From Phycicoccus duodecadis (lineage in GTDB: Bacteria; Actinomycetota; Actinomycetes; Actinomycetales; Dermatophilaceae), in assembly GCF_002846495.1 (NCBI RefSeq), contig NZ_PJNE01000001.1, positions 434,001 through 498,000 of the forward strand: DNA of 64,000 bases, written 5' to 3'. A model generated the notes under the pieces. That model saw only the letters and a program-made list of their open reading frames with translations. It made no database searches and was not told the origin of the DNA. The stretch's first letter is position 1, and each line of letters begins with the position of its first letter. Made by a program: the position numbers and the translations under genes. Of this stretch, positions 1-9,040 are shown piece after piece.

Positions 1-2
1 TC

Positions 3-1667
3 GGCGGCCTCGCCGGCTGGGTCGACGAGCGCACCGGCGCGGCCAAGCCGGTCGGCTACCTCATGAAGAAGGTCTTCCCCGACCACTGGTCCTTCATGCT
101 GGGCGAGATCGCGATGTACTCGATGATCATCTGCCTGATCACCGGGGCCTTCCTGACCTTCTGGTTCGTGCCCAGCATGGGCGAGACCATCTACGACGGC
201 TCCTACGTGCCACTGCGCGGGGTCCGGATGTCGGAGGCCTACGCCTCCGCGGTGCACATCTCGTTCGACATCAAGGGCGGCCTGATCATCCGCCAGATCC
301 ACCACTGGGCCGCGCTGATGTTCGTGGTCGCGATCGTGGTGCACATGTTCCGCGTCTTCTTCACGGGCGCCTTCCGCAAGCCGCGTGAGATCAACTGGGT
401 CATCGGCTCGGTGCTGGCCCTGCTCGCCATCATCGAGGGGTTCGCGGGCTACTCCCTCCCCGACGACCTGCTCTCCGGCACCGGCATCCGGGCCATGGCC
501 GGCTTCGTGCAGACCTCGCCGGTCATCGGGACCTACCTGGTCTACGGCATCTTCGGGGGCCCGTTCCCCGGCGAGATGATCATCCCCCGGCTCTACTCGG
601 CCCACGTGCTGCTCATCCCGGCCATCCTGGTCGGCCTCTTCACCGCGCACATCGGCCTGGTGGCGCTCCAGAAGCACACCCAGTTCCCCGGCCCCGGCCG
701 CACCAACGACAATGTGGTCGGCTACCCGGTGATGCCGGTGTACGCCGCCAAGGCCGGCGGCTTCTTCTTCATCGTCTTCGGGGTGCTCGCGCTCATGGCC
801 GCGCTGGTGCAGATCAACCCGGTCTGGGCCTACGGGCCGTACGACCCCTCCCCCGTCACCGCCGGCTCTCAGCCCGACTGGTACATGGGCTTCGCCGACG
901 GTGCGCTGCGCCTGCTGCCCGGCTGGCTCGAGGTCAACGCCTTCGGCTACACGCTGTCGATGAACATCATCCCCGGCGCGCTCATCCTGCTCCCGCTGGT
1001 GTACGTCGTCATCGGCGCGTACCCGTTCGTCGAGCGGTTCGTGACCAAGGACGAGCGCGAGCACCACCTGCTCCAGCGCCCGCGCAACGCTCCGGTGCGG
1101 ACCGCCATCGGCATGGCGGGGGCCACGGCCTACACCGTGCTGATGTTCGCCTCGGGCAACGACATCATGGCGATCCAGCTGGGCATGTCGATCAATGACC
1201 TCACCTGGTTCTTCCGGATCGGCTTCTTCGTGCTGCCCCCCATCGTGTTCTGGGTGACCAAGCGGATGTGCCTGTCCCTGCAGCGGCGCGACCGCGAGCA
1301 GGTCCTGCACGGCCGTGAGTCGGGCACCATCATCCGCACCCCCGACGGCCGCTACTTCGAGCGGCACGAGACCGAGCTGCCGCAGGACCAGTGGCTCCTC
1401 GTGCAGCACGAGCCGGTGGCCCCGCTCCAGCTCGAGCCCGAGACCGACGAGCACGGGGTGGCCCGCCCGGCCGCCCGCAAGGACCGCGTGCGCGCCGCGC
1501 TCTCGCGGTTCTACTTCGCCGACGCCGTCAACCCGGTCACCCCGGCCGAGCTCGCCGCCGCCCAGCACCACGGCCACGAGACCGAGGCCATCGAGGCTCC
1601 GCGGCACGCCCGCGAGATCGAGTCCGCCGAGGCGGCCGAGTCCGCCGAGGTCGCCGGGCGCCGCTGA
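3..1667 (+). CDS. qcrB: Cytochrome bc1 complex cytochrome b subunit (5' end outside window)
   Basis: This is the membrane subunit that oxidises menaquinol and carries the two b hemes of the actinobacterial bc1-aa3 supercomplex. The reading frame is open to the left edge, and the residues before the ATG at 63 (ending GAAKPVGY) look like ordinary QcrB N-terminal sequence, so that ATG is internal and the gene is cut by the window. The paired heme-ligand histidines are visible in IHHWAALMF...VVHMF and SAHVLLIP...FTAHIG. About 90 hydrophilic residues follow the last membrane segment, as is normal for actinobacterial QcrB, ending in a Glu/Ala-rich tail. It would be the last gene of qcrCAB, and a strong hairpin follows. 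The terminal oxidase genes ctaC, ctaD and ctaF lie 2 kb away on the other strand. Confidence 0.96.
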   Translation, partial: GGLAGWVDERTGAAKPVGYLMKKVFPDHWSFMLGEIAMYSMIICLITGAFLTFWFVPSMGETIYDGSYVPLRGVRMSEAYASAVHISFDIKGGLIIRQIHHWAALMFVVAIVVHMFRVFFTGAFRKPREINWVIGSVLALLAIIEGFAGYSLPDDLLSGTGIRAMAGFVQTSPVIGTYLVYGIFGGPFPGEMIIPRLYSAHVLLIPAILVGLFTAHIGLVALQKHTQFPGPGRTNDNVVGYPVMPVYAAKAGGFFFIVFGVLALMAALVQINPVWAYGPYDPSPVTAGSQPDWYMGFADGALRLLPGWLEVNAFGYTLSMNIIPGALILLPLVYVVIGAYPFVERFVTKDEREHHLLQRPRNAPVRTAIGMAGATAYTVLMFASGNDIMAIQLGMSINDLTWFFRIGFFVLPPIVFWVTKRMCLSLQRRDREQVLHGRESGTIIRTPDGRYFERHETELPQDQWLLVQHEPVAPLQLEPETDEHGVARPAARKDRVRAALSRFYFADAVNPVTPAELAAAQHHGHETEAIEAPRHAREIESAEAAESAEVAGRR

Positions 1668-1690
1668 GCAGCCCGGCTCGGCCCGCTCGA

Positions 1691-1725
1691 CGGAGGCCGC
1701 ATCCCCGCCCGGGATGCGGCCTCCG
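1691..1725 (+). terminator. Hairpin terminator after qcrB
   Basis: A perfect 15-bp stem (1691-1705 with 1711-1725) closes a 5-base loop 24 bases after the qcrB stop. The flanking bases extend the pairing with a small bulge. There is no T-run, as is common in high-GC actinobacteria. Confidence 0.8.
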
Positions 1726-1799
1726 TCGTCGAGCCGCCCGCCCTCGACACCGACACCGTCTGCCGTGGCGACCGCCGCGATGGCGCTCCCCTGGCCGCC

Positions 1800-1805
1800 T
1801 AGGCT
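1800..1805 (+). promoter_or_regulatory. -10 element TAGGCT, leaderless start of the serine hydrolase
   Basis: TAGGCT ends six bases before the GTG at 1812, placing transcription start at the start codon. No Shine-Dalgarno sequence is present. Confidence 0.6.
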
Positions 1806-1811
1806 GGCGGG

Positions 1812-3239
1812 GTGAGCCCCGCCACGCCGCCCTCCGGCCCCCTCCTGCCCCCCAGCACGCCCGAGGACCAGGGAGTGCCCTCCGCCGCCCTGCTGGCCCT
1901 GGTGCGGCGCTGGGAGGACCGCGGGCTCGAGCCCCACAGTGTCACCGTCCTGCGCCACGGCCACACCGTCGCCGAGGGCTGGTGGGCGCCGTACCACCGC
2001 GACGGGGTCCAGCTGATGTACTCCGTGAGCAAGACCTTCACGGCGTGCGCCGTGGGCTTCGGGGTCGCCGAGGGCCTGCTGCGCCTCGACGAGCGCGTGG
2101 TCGACCTGTTCCCCGAGTCGGCCCACCGTGCCGGGCCGCGCGCCGCCGCCCTCACCCTGCACGACCTCCTCGCGATGCGCACCGGCCACCGCGTCGACAC
2201 CCTCACCTGGCGCGAGCACTCCCCCGCGCAGTTCCCGGACGTCTTCCTGGCCACCGAGCCCGAGGAGGAGCCGGGGTGGTTCGTCTACAACAACGGCGCC
2301 ACCCTGATGGCCGCCCTGGCGGTGCAGCGCCGCAGCGGCCAGCGGCTCCTGGACTACCTGCGGCCCCGGCTGCTGGAACCGCTCGGCCTGGACCACGCCG
2401 CCTGGAGCGCCGAGGACGGGGTCGACCTCGGCTACTCCGGCCTGCACGTCCCGACGGCCGCCCTGGCCCGCCTGGGCGAGCTGGTGCTGCGTGACGGGCG
2501 CTGGCAGGGCCGCCGCGTGCTCCCGGCCGGCTGGGTCGCCACCATGACGGCGCTGCACACCGACACGTCGGTGCATCCCGGCGAGGTGGAGTGGCAGCAG
2601 GGCTACGGCTACCAGATGTGGCGCTGCCGCCACGGGGCGGTGCGGGCCGACGGGGCCTACGGGCAGGTCTCGGTCGTGGTGCCGGAGGCCGAGCTGGTGG
2701 TGGCGCTCACGGGATGCACCGAGCGCACCCAGGAGACCCTCGACGCCATCTGGGAGGAGCTGCTGCCCCACCTGGCCGGCGCCCCGCTGCCCCCCGCCCC
2801 GGCCGCCCACGCGGCCCTGACCGAGGCCTTGGCCGCCGCGAGCCTCCCGGCACCGTCGGGCGCCCCGCAGCCCAGCGGGCCCACCCCCGCCGACGGGCCG
2901 TGGTCCTACGCCCACACCCCCACCGAGGAGGTCCCCCTCCTGGAGCGGGTCGAGGTGGCGCCCGCTGCGGGCGGTCACGGTTGGACCCTGCGGCTCACCG
3001 AGGGCGAGGACGCCCTCGAGGTGCCGTGCGGCGCCGACGGATGGCCGCAGACGACGACCTCCGGCCCCTGGACGGCCTCCGGCGGCTGGAGCGCGCCAGG
3101 AGTGTTCGAGGCCCGCGTCGTGGCCGTGCAGACCCCCCACGTGCTGCACCTGCGCTGCGCCGACGGGGTGGCCACCACCACCTGGAACGGCCTGCCCCTC
3201 AACCGGCCGGTGCTGCGCCGGCTGCGGGCCCCGGCCTGA
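1812..3239 (+). CDS. Serine hydrolase of the beta-lactamase/class C family
   Basis: The protein has 475 residues and belongs to the penicillin-binding-protein-like hydrolase family (PF00144), which includes esterases, peptidases and class C beta-lactamases. The nucleophile motif SVSK is at S71-K74 and the YxN motif is YNN at 159-161. The last 150 residues form a separate proline- and alanine-rich C-terminal region of unknown role. I see no signal peptide, so a cytoplasmic esterase or peptidase is more likely than a periplasmic resistance enzyme. The GTG start is set by the -10 hexamer just before it. The stop is 2 bases before the next gene, so the two are probably co-transcribed. Substrate unknown. 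Confidence 0.85.
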   Translation: MSPATPPSGPLLPPSTPEDQGVPSAALLALVRRWEDRGLEPHSVTVLRHGHTVAEGWWAPYHRDGVQLMYSVSKTFTACAVGFGVAEGLLRLDERVVDLFPESAHRAGPRAAALTLHDLLAMRTGHRVDTLTWREHSPAQFPDVFLATEPEEEPGWFVYNNGATLMAALAVQRRSGQRLLDYLRPRLLEPLGLDHAAWSAEDGVDLGYSGLHVPTAALARLGELVLRDGRWQGRRVLPAGWVATMTALHTDTSVHPGEVEWQQGYGYQMWRCRHGAVRADGAYGQVSVVVPEAELVVALTGCTERTQETLDAIWEELLPHLAGAPLPPAPAAHAALTEALAAASLPAPSGAPQPSGPTPADGPWSYAHTPTEEVPLLERVEVAPAAGGHGWTLRLTEGEDALEVPCGADGWPQTTTSGPWTASGGWSAPGVFEARVVAVQTPHVLHLRCADGVATTTWNGLPLNRPVLRRLRAPA

Positions 3240-3241
3240 CC

Positions 3242-3595
3242 ATGGGGCCCCTGGGGCCCGAGGCCTTCGACGCCATCGTCGGGGACGCCCTGGACGACGT
3301 GCCGGCAGAGCTGCTGGGCATGCTCGACAACGTCGTCTTCCTCGTCGAGGACGAGCCCCCCGCCGACGACCCGGACCTGCTGGGGGTCTACGACGGCATC
3401 CCGCTCACCGAGCGCGACGACGGCTGGGCGGCCGGGGCCCTACCCGACCGCATCGTGCTGTTCCGCGGCCCGCTGACCCGGATGTGCGCCGATGTCGAGG
3501 AGCTCACCGACGAGATCGCGGTGACCGTCGTGCACGAGATCGCGCACCACGTCGGCATCGACGACGCCGCGCTGCACGAGCTCGGCTGGGGCTGA
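3242..3595 (+). CDS. Small zincin-like metallopeptidase family protein
   Basis: A 117-residue protein of the zincin-like metallopeptidase family found in actinobacteria and proteobacteria (PF06262 type). The zinc motif HEIAHHVGIDD has H98, E99 and H102 and is followed by an acidic residue, the arrangement expected for HExxHxxGxxD. The N-terminal half, with LLGMLDNVVFLVED, is characteristic of the family. Its physiological substrate is not known. The ATG lies 2 bases after the preceding stop, which suggests translational coupling with the serine hydrolase. Confidence 0.85.
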   Translation: MGPLGPEAFDAIVGDALDDVPAELLGMLDNVVFLVEDEPPADDPDLLGVYDGIPLTERDDGWAAGALPDRIVLFRGPLTRMCADVEELTDEIAVTVVHEIAHHVGIDDAALHELGWG

Positions 3596-3607
3596 GCTCC
3601 CCGGACG

Positions 3608-3641
3608 CGCCACGGGCCGCCCCGAGGGGCGGCCCGTGGCG
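3608..3641. terminator. Bidirectional hairpin between convergent genes
   Basis: A nearly perfect 16-bp inverted repeat (3608-3623 and 3626-3641) fills the gap between the metallopeptidase stop and the ctaF stop and would work in both directions. Confidence 0.8.
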
Positions 3642-3656
3642 GAACGTCGCGGTGGC

Positions 3657-4070
3657 TCAGAGGGCCTTGGGGCCCTTCCAGTACTCGAAGGTCCAGCCCA
3701 CGATGGCCGGCCCGGCGAGGAGCACGCCGATCATGACCAGCCACCAGCCCGCGGCCAGGCCGAGGAAGATGATGGCGGCCGACGCGCCGAGGAACAGCGG
3801 CTGCCAGCTGTGCGGGCTGAAGAAGCCGTAGTCGCCCTGGATCTCGTCGATGTCGCCCAACGGGTCGTCGGACGGGTCGCGGTCGAGCTTGCGCCGCGTC
3901 ATCCACAGGTACCAGGCGATCATGAAGCCCAGCAGGCCGGCGAGGATGAGGCCGACGACGCCGACCCACTCGGTACCGAGGACGGTCGAGTGCGTCCAGG
4001 CCCAGTAGATGGCGGCGACGGTGAAGGCGAACACCCCGATGAGGATGCCGATCCGCTCCATGGCGCGCAT
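3657..4070 (-). CDS. ctaF: Cytochrome c oxidase subunit 4, actinobacterial type
   Basis: CtaF is a small accessory membrane subunit of the aa3 oxidase specific to actinobacteria. The 137-residue product has four hydrophobic segments in two pairs, around residues 8-25, 33-55, 89-105 and 107-125, and ends in WTFEYWKGP. It matches the family length (about 139 residues). The ATG at 4070 lies 5 bases after the ctaD stop; a second ATG three codons later (4061) is possible. It is the last gene of ctaC-ctaD-ctaF. Confidence 0.93.
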   Translation of the reverse strand: MRAMERIGILIGVFAFTVAAIYWAWTHSTVLGTEWVGVVGLILAGLLGFMIAWYLWMTRRKLDRDPSDDPLGDIDEIQGDYGFFSPHSWQPLFLGASAAIIFLGLAAGWWLVMIGVLLAGPAIVGWTFEYWKGPKAL

Positions 4071-4075
4071 TGGCG

Positions 4076-5866
4076 TCAGTCCTTCGTCTTCTGGTCGGTC
4101 TCGTCGAGGAAGGCCTGCTCGTCGATGTCGGCCGGGCCGAGCGCCGAGACGAGCGAGCTGCGCTCGGTGGCCCTCGCGTCGGGGTGCACCGAGGTGGCCG
4201 GAGCCGCCTCGGGGTGGTGCAGGTCGAACGCGGGGCGCTCGGAACGGATCCGCGGGATCCGGTCGAAGTTGTGCCGCGGCGGCGGGCACGACGTGGCCCA
4301 CTCGAGCGAGCCGCCGTAGCCCCACGGGTCGTCGGACTCGACGAGCGGCGCGTACTTCCAGGTCTTCCAGACGTTGTAGAAGAACGGCAGCATCGAGGCC
4401 CCGAGCAGGAACGCGCCCGCCGTGGAGATCTGGTTGCCGAGGGTGAAGCCGTCCTCGGGCAGGTAGTCGGCGTACCGGCGGGGCATGCCCTGGGCGCCGA
4501 GGATGTGCTGGACGAAGAACGTGGTGTGGAAGCCGATGAACAGCATCCAGAAGTGGATCTTGCCCAGCTTCTCGTCGAGCATCCGGCCGGTGAGCTTGGG
4601 CCACCAGAAGTAGAAGCCCGCGAACATCGCGAAGACCACGGTGCCGAAGACCACGTAGTGGAAGTGCGCCACCACGAAGTAGCTGTCGGACAGCTGGAAG
4701 TCCAGGGCCGGGCTGGCCAGGATGACGCCGGTCAGGCCGCCGAAGAGGAACGTGACCAGGAAGCCAATGGCCCAGTACAGGGGCGTGGCGAACTCGAGCT
4801 TGCCGCCCCACATGGTGCCGATCCAGTTGAAGAACTTCACCCCGGTGGGTACCGCGATCAGCATCGTCATGATCGCGAAGAACGGCAGCAGGACCTCGCC
4901 GGTCGCGTACATGTGGTGCGCCCACACCGAGACGGACAGGGCGGCGATCGCGATGGTGGCGTACACGAGGGTCTTGTAGCCGAAGATCGGCTTGCGCGAG
5001 AACACCGGGAGGATCTCGGAGATCAGGCCGAAGAACGGCAGCGCGATGATGTAGACCTCGGGGTGGCCGAAGAACCAGAAGATGTGCTGCCACATCATGG
5101 CCCCGCCGCTCTCGGGGGCGAAGATCTGCGCCCCGAACCGTCGGTCGGCGCCCAGGGCGAACAGCGCGGCGGCCAGGGCGGGGAAGGCGATCAGCACCAG
5201 GATCGAGGTGATCAGGACGGTCCAGGTGAAGATCGGCATCCGGAACATCGTCATGCCGGGGGCGCGCATCGTCAGGATCGTCGTGATGAAGTTGACCGCG
5301 CCGAGGATGGTGCCGAAGCCACCGAGGGCGAGGCCGAAGACCCAGAGGTCACCGCCGACCCCCGGGCTGTAGGTGCTGTCGGACAGCGGCGCGTAGGCGA
5401 ACCAGCCGAAGGCGGCCGCCCCGTTGGGGGTGAGGAAGCCGGCGCCGGCGATGAGGCCGCCGAAGAGGTAGAGCCAGTACGCGAACATGTTCAGCCGCGG
5501 GAACGACACGTCGGGGGCGCCGATCTGCAGCGGCATCAGCGCGTTGGCGAAGCCGGCGAACAGCGGCGTCGCGAACAGCAGCAGCATGATCGTGCCGTGC
5601 ATGGTGAACAGCTGGTTGTACTGGGTGGGGGTGTCGACGATCTGCAGACCCGGCTCCGCGAGCTCGGCGCGGATGACCAGGGCCATCACGCCGCCGAGCA
5701 GGAACCAGATGAACGAGGTGATGAAGTAGAGGTTGCCGATGACCTTGTGGTCGGTGGTGGTGATCCACTTGACCACGATCGAGCCCGGCGCCGTGCGGGG
5801 GCGCACGCGGGTCGAGGTCGTGGTGGTCGTCTCACGGAACATCCGGGCGTCGGAGGCGGTGCTCAT
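4076..5866 (-). CDS. ctaD: Cytochrome c oxidase subunit I
   Basis: This is the catalytic subunit of the aa3 oxidase, holding heme a, heme a3 and CuB, and it reduces oxygen to water while pumping protons. The 596-residue protein has the expected twelve membrane helices. It shows the heme a histidine in HGTIMLLLF, the CuB histidine and crosslinked tyrosine in GHPEVYII, the CuB pair in WAHHMYATG, and the heme ligands in HFHYVVFGT. The ATG at 5866 is 1 base from the ctaC stop. The C-terminal tail of about 50 polar residues is variable in actinobacteria. It works with CtaC, CtaF, CtaE (not in this window) and the QcrCAB complex. Confidence 0.97.
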   Translation of the reverse strand: MSTASDARMFRETTTTTSTRVRPRTAPGSIVVKWITTTDHKVIGNLYFITSFIWFLLGGVMALVIRAELAEPGLQIVDTPTQYNQLFTMHGTIMLLLFATPLFAGFANALMPLQIGAPDVSFPRLNMFAYWLYLFGGLIAGAGFLTPNGAAAFGWFAYAPLSDSTYSPGVGGDLWVFGLALGGFGTILGAVNFITTILTMRAPGMTMFRMPIFTWTVLITSILVLIAFPALAAALFALGADRRFGAQIFAPESGGAMMWQHIFWFFGHPEVYIIALPFFGLISEILPVFSRKPIFGYKTLVYATIAIAALSVSVWAHHMYATGEVLLPFFAIMTMLIAVPTGVKFFNWIGTMWGGKLEFATPLYWAIGFLVTFLFGGLTGVILASPALDFQLSDSYFVVAHFHYVVFGTVVFAMFAGFYFWWPKLTGRMLDEKLGKIHFWMLFIGFHTTFFVQHILGAQGMPRRYADYLPEDGFTLGNQISTAGAFLLGASMLPFFYNVWKTWKYAPLVESDDPWGYGGSLEWATSCPPPRHNFDRIPRIRSERPAFDLHHPEAAPATSVHPDARATERSSLVSALGPADIDEQAFLDETDQKTKD

Positions 5867-5867
5867 C

Positions 5868-6758
5868 TCAGTTCCCTCCGGTGGTGACGGTCTGGCCGTC
5901 CATCAGCTGCGAACGGTTCAGGGTGTTGTCGAGCATGCCCGTCTGTCCGGCGGCCCGCAGGTCGGCCATGTGGGCGTCGAACTCCTGACGGGAGACGACC
6001 TTGACGTTGAAGAGCATCTGCGAGTGGTAGGCGCCGCACAGCTCGGCGCACTTGCCCTTGAACTGCCCCTCCTGGGTCGGCACGACCTGGAAGCGGTTGA
6101 CCCGGCTCGGGATCATGTCCATCTTCTGCAGGAAGGCGGGGATCCAGAACGAGTGGTTGACGTCGCGGGTCGTGAGCACGAACTCGGTGCGCTCGTTCAC
6201 CGGCAGGTACAGGGTGGGGATGGTCTTCTCGGCCCCCGGCTCGCCGGTGAGGATGGCCTGGGTCCCGACCTCGTGCACGTCGGCCTCGAGATAGTTGAAG
6301 TCCCAGCTCCACTGCTTGCCGATGACGTTGACGGTGACATCGGGCTTGGTCGAGGTGTCGACCAGCGCGGCCTCGTCGCGGGCGGTGTAGTAGAAGAACA
6401 CCACCACCATCAGCATCGGGACGACGGTGTAGAGGATCTCGATCGGGATGTTGTAGCGCAGCTGCACGGGCAGCTCGGTGTCGTCCTTCTTGCGGCGGTA
6501 CGCCACCAGGCACCAGAGGATCAGGCCGATGACGAGCAGGCCGACGCCGATCAGGGTGATCCAGGCGCCGATCCACAGCGTGGTGACGCGCTCGCCCCCC
6601 TGGGTCACCGCGTGCGGGAGCCAGCCGGAGGAGGCGGAGCCGCGCAGGTCGCCGCTCGCACAGCCGGCGAGCGCGGTGGCCGTCAGGGCTCCGACGGCAG
6701 CCCAGGTGCCGAGCCGGCGGACGGGGCGTCGGGCCGAGAAGAGGTCGTGCTGGCGCAC
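5868..6758 (-). CDS. ctaC: Cytochrome c oxidase subunit II (lipoprotein)
   Basis: CtaC accepts electrons through the binuclear CuA centre and passes them to CtaD. The CuA ligands are visible in [12 protein letters not shown] (C, E, C, H, M). I place the start at the GTG at 6758 (296 residues): AAGGG lies 8 bases before it, and it gives a normal lipoprotein signal with a twin-arginine-like basic region, a hydrophobic core and the lipobox LAGC. A TTG 13 codons upstream also opens the frame but abuts the likely -10 element and lacks a ribosome site. Two membrane helices follow the lipid-anchor region, then the CuA cupredoxin domain. Confidence 0.95.
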   Translation of the reverse strand: MRQHDLFSARRPVRRLGTWAAVGALTATALAGCASGDLRGSASSGWLPHAVTQGGERVTTLWIGAWITLIGVGLLVIGLILWCLVAYRRKKDDTELPVQLRYNIPIEILYTVVPMLMVVVFFYYTARDEAALVDTSTKPDVTVNVIGKQWSWDFNYLEADVHEVGTQAILTGEPGAEKTIPTLYLPVNERTEFVLTTRDVNHSFWIPAFLQKMDMIPSRVNRFQVVPTQEGQFKGKCAELCGAYHSQMLFNVKVVSRQEFDAHMADLRAAGQTGMLDNTLNRSQLMDGQTVTTGGN

Positions 6759-6797
6759 CGCTTCACCCTTCGGTCGGGAGGTGGAAGAACGGGGCAA

Positions 6798-6803
6798 ACA
6801 CTA
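6798..6803 (-). promoter_or_regulatory. Likely -10 element of ctaC
   Basis: TAGTGT on the minus strand would start transcription near 6791, leaving a 5' leader of about 33 bases that contains the ctaC ribosome site. It lies back to back with the promoter at 6838-6843. Confidence 0.45.
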
Positions 6804-6837
6804 CTGCACCCCCACGGTGAGGGGCAGGCAGGGGGGC

Positions 6838-6843
6838 TACCGT
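6838..6843 (+). promoter_or_regulatory. -10 element TACCGT, leaderless start of the desulfurase-like gene
   Basis: TACCGT is followed by six bases and the GTG at 6850. It is divergent from the ctaC promoter 35 bases away. Confidence 0.6.
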
Positions 6844-6849
6844 CGACGC

Positions 6850-8049
6850 GTGGCGCACACCACCGTTGAACCTTCGAGGCCGGGTCCGGGCGACATCGGA
6901 CCGGCCGTTCCGGCGCCCGGCGCGGCCGCCGGCCTGCTCGACGCCACGCGGGGGCCGCTGCATCCGCTCGCCGCCGAGACCCTCGCCGCGGCCCTGTCGG
7001 TGGGCTGGGGCGACCCCGCGGCGCTGCACGCTCCGGGCCGCCGGGCCCGCGCGCTGCTGGACACCGCGCGGGAGGTGCTCGCGGGCGCCCTCGGGGTGCG
7101 GCCGGAGGAGCTCTCGGTGCACGCCAGCGCCGAGGAGGCCCTGGTCCTGGGGCTCGACGGGCTGGGACACGCCCGCCGACGGGTGGGGACGCGTCTGGTG
7201 GCCTCACCGGTGGAGCGCTCCGTGGTGTTGCTGCGCTGCGGCGACGAGGAGCACCCGGCGGTCTCGGGCACCGGGCGCGTGGCGCCCGACGCGATGGCCA
7301 CGGCCCTGGCCGGCCCGGAGGTGGCGGCCGCGGTCCTGCAGACGGCCAACGGCGAGGTCGGCACCCGGCAGCCGCTGGCCGAGGTCGCCGCCGCCGCTCG
7401 CCAGGCCGGGGTCCCGCTCCTGGTCGACGCCACGGCCTCGCTGGGGCGCGACCCGCTGCCGGCGGTGGGTGACGTGGTGGTGGCGGACGCCGCGGCCTTC
7501 GGTGGTCCCCCGCTGGGGCTGCTCGGGGTCCGCGCCGGCACCCGGTGGGGGCTGCCCGGCCCGCGGCTCCCGGCCGAGCAGGGTCGCGCCGCCGCCGCAC
7601 CCTGGGTGCCCCTGGTGCTCGCCGCCGCCGAGGCCTGGCGCCAGCACGAGCCGGTGGCCGCCGACGACGCCGCCCGCGCCGCGGCGCTGGTCGACCGCAT
7701 CCGCGCCGCCGCGGCGTCGGCGCCCGACGTCGAGGTGGTCGGCGACCCCGCCGACCGGCTCCCCCACGTCGTCACCTTCAGCGTGCTGTTCGCCGACGGC
7801 GAGGTGCTCGTCGACGAGCTGGCGCGCCACGGTCTCGCGGTGGGGTCGGGCTCGGCCTGCACCTCCAGCGCGCTGCGCCCGAGCCACGTGCTGGCCGCGC
7901 TCGGTGTGCTGACCCACGGCAACGTGCGCGTGGTCCTGCCCACCGAGGCCGTCTCACCGACGCGGGCCGACGACGTCGAACGGCTCTGCACGCTGCTCCC
8001 CCGGGTCGTCACCGACGTCCGGCGCCGGCTCGGGACCCTCGACCTGTGA
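6850..8049 (+). CDS. Cysteine desulfurase-like protein lacking the PLP lysine
   Basis: A 399-residue class V aminotransferase-fold protein clearly related to NifS/IscS. It keeps the ANGEVGTRQP segment, the pocket aspartate (LLVDAT, D193), the persulfide cysteine in GSGSACTSS (C337), the following RPSHVL segment and the arginine in NVRVVLP. The cofactor loop that normally reads SxHK is ADAAAFGGP here, with alanine at 216 where the Schiff-base lysine should be and at the preceding histidine position. By family knowledge it should not form the internal aldimine, so it may be a non-catalytic relative or a carrier or scaffold. The start is set by the leaderless promoter. Its stop overlaps the next gene (tusA-like) by 4 bases, and that coupling supports a sulfur-transfer role. 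Confidence 0.85.
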   Translation: MAHTTVEPSRPGPGDIGPAVPAPGAAAGLLDATRGPLHPLAAETLAAALSVGWGDPAALHAPGRRARALLDTAREVLAGALGVRPEELSVHASAEEALVLGLDGLGHARRRVGTRLVASPVERSVVLLRCGDEEHPAVSGTGRVAPDAMATALAGPEVAAAVLQTANGEVGTRQPLAEVAAAARQAGVPLLVDATASLGRDPLPAVGDVVVADAAAFGGPPLGLLGVRAGTRWGLPGPRLPAEQGRAAAAPWVPLVLAAAEAWRQHEPVAADDAARAAALVDRIRAAAASAPDVEVVGDPADRLPHVVTFSVLFADGEVLVDELARHGLAVGSGSACTSSALRPSHVLAALGVLTHGNVRVVLPTEAVSPTRADDVERLCTLLPRVVTDVRRRLGTLDL

Positions 8050-8351
8050 GCGCCCCCGAGGTGGTCGACGCGCGCGGGACCCGCTGCCCCACCCCCGTCA
8101 TCCGGGCCGCCCGGGCGAGCCGCGGCCGGCCGGCCGGCACCGTGCTCGTCCTGCTGGCCGACGACGAGGCGGCGCGCTCGGACGTCCCCGCCTGGTGCCG
8201 GATGCGCGGGCACACCGTGGTCGTGGCGCGCGAGGAGGGGTGGACCCGCTACACCGTGGTGCTGGGTGGCGCCGCGGCCTCCGGGCCCGCCGCGCGGCCC
8301 GCCCCGAGCGCCGACACCGGCAGCGGCTCCACCGACGCCAGGTCGACCTGA
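8046..8351 (+). CDS. TusA/SirA-family sulfur carrier protein
   Basis: A 101-residue protein with the family signature DARGTRCPTPVI; C14 of the CPxP motif is the expected sulfur-accepting cysteine. Residues 1-75 cover the usual domain, and the last 25 are a low-complexity Ala/Pro/Ser tail. TusA proteins take persulfide sulfur from a cysteine desulfurase and pass it on for tRNA thiolation or cofactor synthesis. The GTG start overlaps the stop of the desulfurase-like gene (GTGA), so the two are made together. The tail runs 103 bases into the 3' end of aat on the other strand. The acceptor is unknown. Confidence 0.82.
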   Translation: MSAPEVVDARGTRCPTPVIRAARASRGRPAGTVLVLLADDEAARSDVPAWCRMRGHTVVVAREEGWTRYTVVLGGAAASGPAARPAPSADTGSGSTDARST

Positions 8352-9040
8352 GGGGCCTGCAGGGCCGAGGCCAGCCGGGCCAGGTAGGTCTCCCGCGGCC
8401 ATTCCTCGGCCCCCATCCGGCGCAGGTGGTCGGTGGCCCACTGGACGTCGACGAGGCGGCGCGGGTCGCCGTCGGCGTGGAAGCGGGTGACGAGCCCCAC
8501 CAGCGCGACCTTGGAGGCGTCGCGCACCCGGTGGAACATCGACTCCCCCGCGAACAGCCCGCCCACCGAGACCCCGTAGAGGCCGCCCACGAGGCGTCCG
8601 TCCTGCCGGACCTCGACGCTGTGCGCCCAGCCGAGCTCGTGCAGCGCGAGGTAGGCGGCCTCGACCTCGGGGGTGATCCAGCGGCCGTCGCGCTCCGGGT
8701 CGGCACAGCCGTCGACCACCTCGGCGAAGGCGGTGTCGACGGTGACCTCGAAGCGCCCCAGGACCTTGCGCAGCGACGGGCGCACCCGCAGGGCGCCGGC
8801 CGGGACGACCCCGCGCGGGTCGGGCGACCACCAGCCGAGCGTGCCGTGGCCGTGGCGCCCCAGCCCCATCGGGAAGAGCCCCAGCCGGTAGGCCTCGAGC
8901 AGGGTCCCCGGCTCGAGGTCGGCACCGGCCGCGACGAGGTCGTCGCCCGGGGTGGCCCGCGCCGCGTCGAACAGCCAGGGGCTGGGGGGCGGCTCGACCG
9001 GGGGGAACACCGAGGCCGGCGCCGTCAGTCGCGAGCGCAC
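8249..9040 (-). CDS. aat: Leucyl/phenylalanyl-tRNA--protein transferase
   Basis: Aat transfers Leu or Phe from aminoacyl-tRNA to proteins with an N-terminal Lys or Arg, marking them for ClpAP/ClpS degradation. The 263-residue product has the family signatures LEAYRLGLFPMG, WWSPDPRGV, HELGWAHSVEV, LVGGLYGVSVG and FAGESMFHR. The GTG at 9040 overlaps the adoK stop by 16 bases; a second GTG ten codons in (9010) would remove the overlap and is equally plausible. The C-terminal 20 residues are low complexity and lie opposite the tusA-like tail. Confidence 0.92.
   Translation of the reverse strand: MRSRLTAPASVFPPVEPPPSPWLFDAARATPGDDLVAAGADLEPGTLLEAYRLGLFPMGLGRHGHGTLGWWSPDPRGVVPAGALRVRPSLRKVLGRFEVTVDTAFAEVVDGCADPERDGRWITPEVEAAYLALHELGWAHSVEVRQDGRLVGGLYGVSVGGLFAGESMFHRVRDASKVALVGLVTRFHADGDPRRLVDVQWATDHLRRMGAEEWPRETYLARLASALQAPQVDLASVEPLPVSALGAGRAAGPEAAAPPSTTV

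Noticed and set aside
1391..2494. Long Arg/Pro/Ala-rich open frames across high-GC genes, such as this one over qcrB and the serine hydrolase
   Set aside because: They are out-of-frame shadows with biased composition and no homology; many similar frames lie opposite real genes throughout.
6759..6797. TTG start for ctaC 13 codons upstream
   Set aside because: It abuts the probable -10 element and has no ribosome site, while the GTG at 6758 has one and gives a normal lipoprotein signal.
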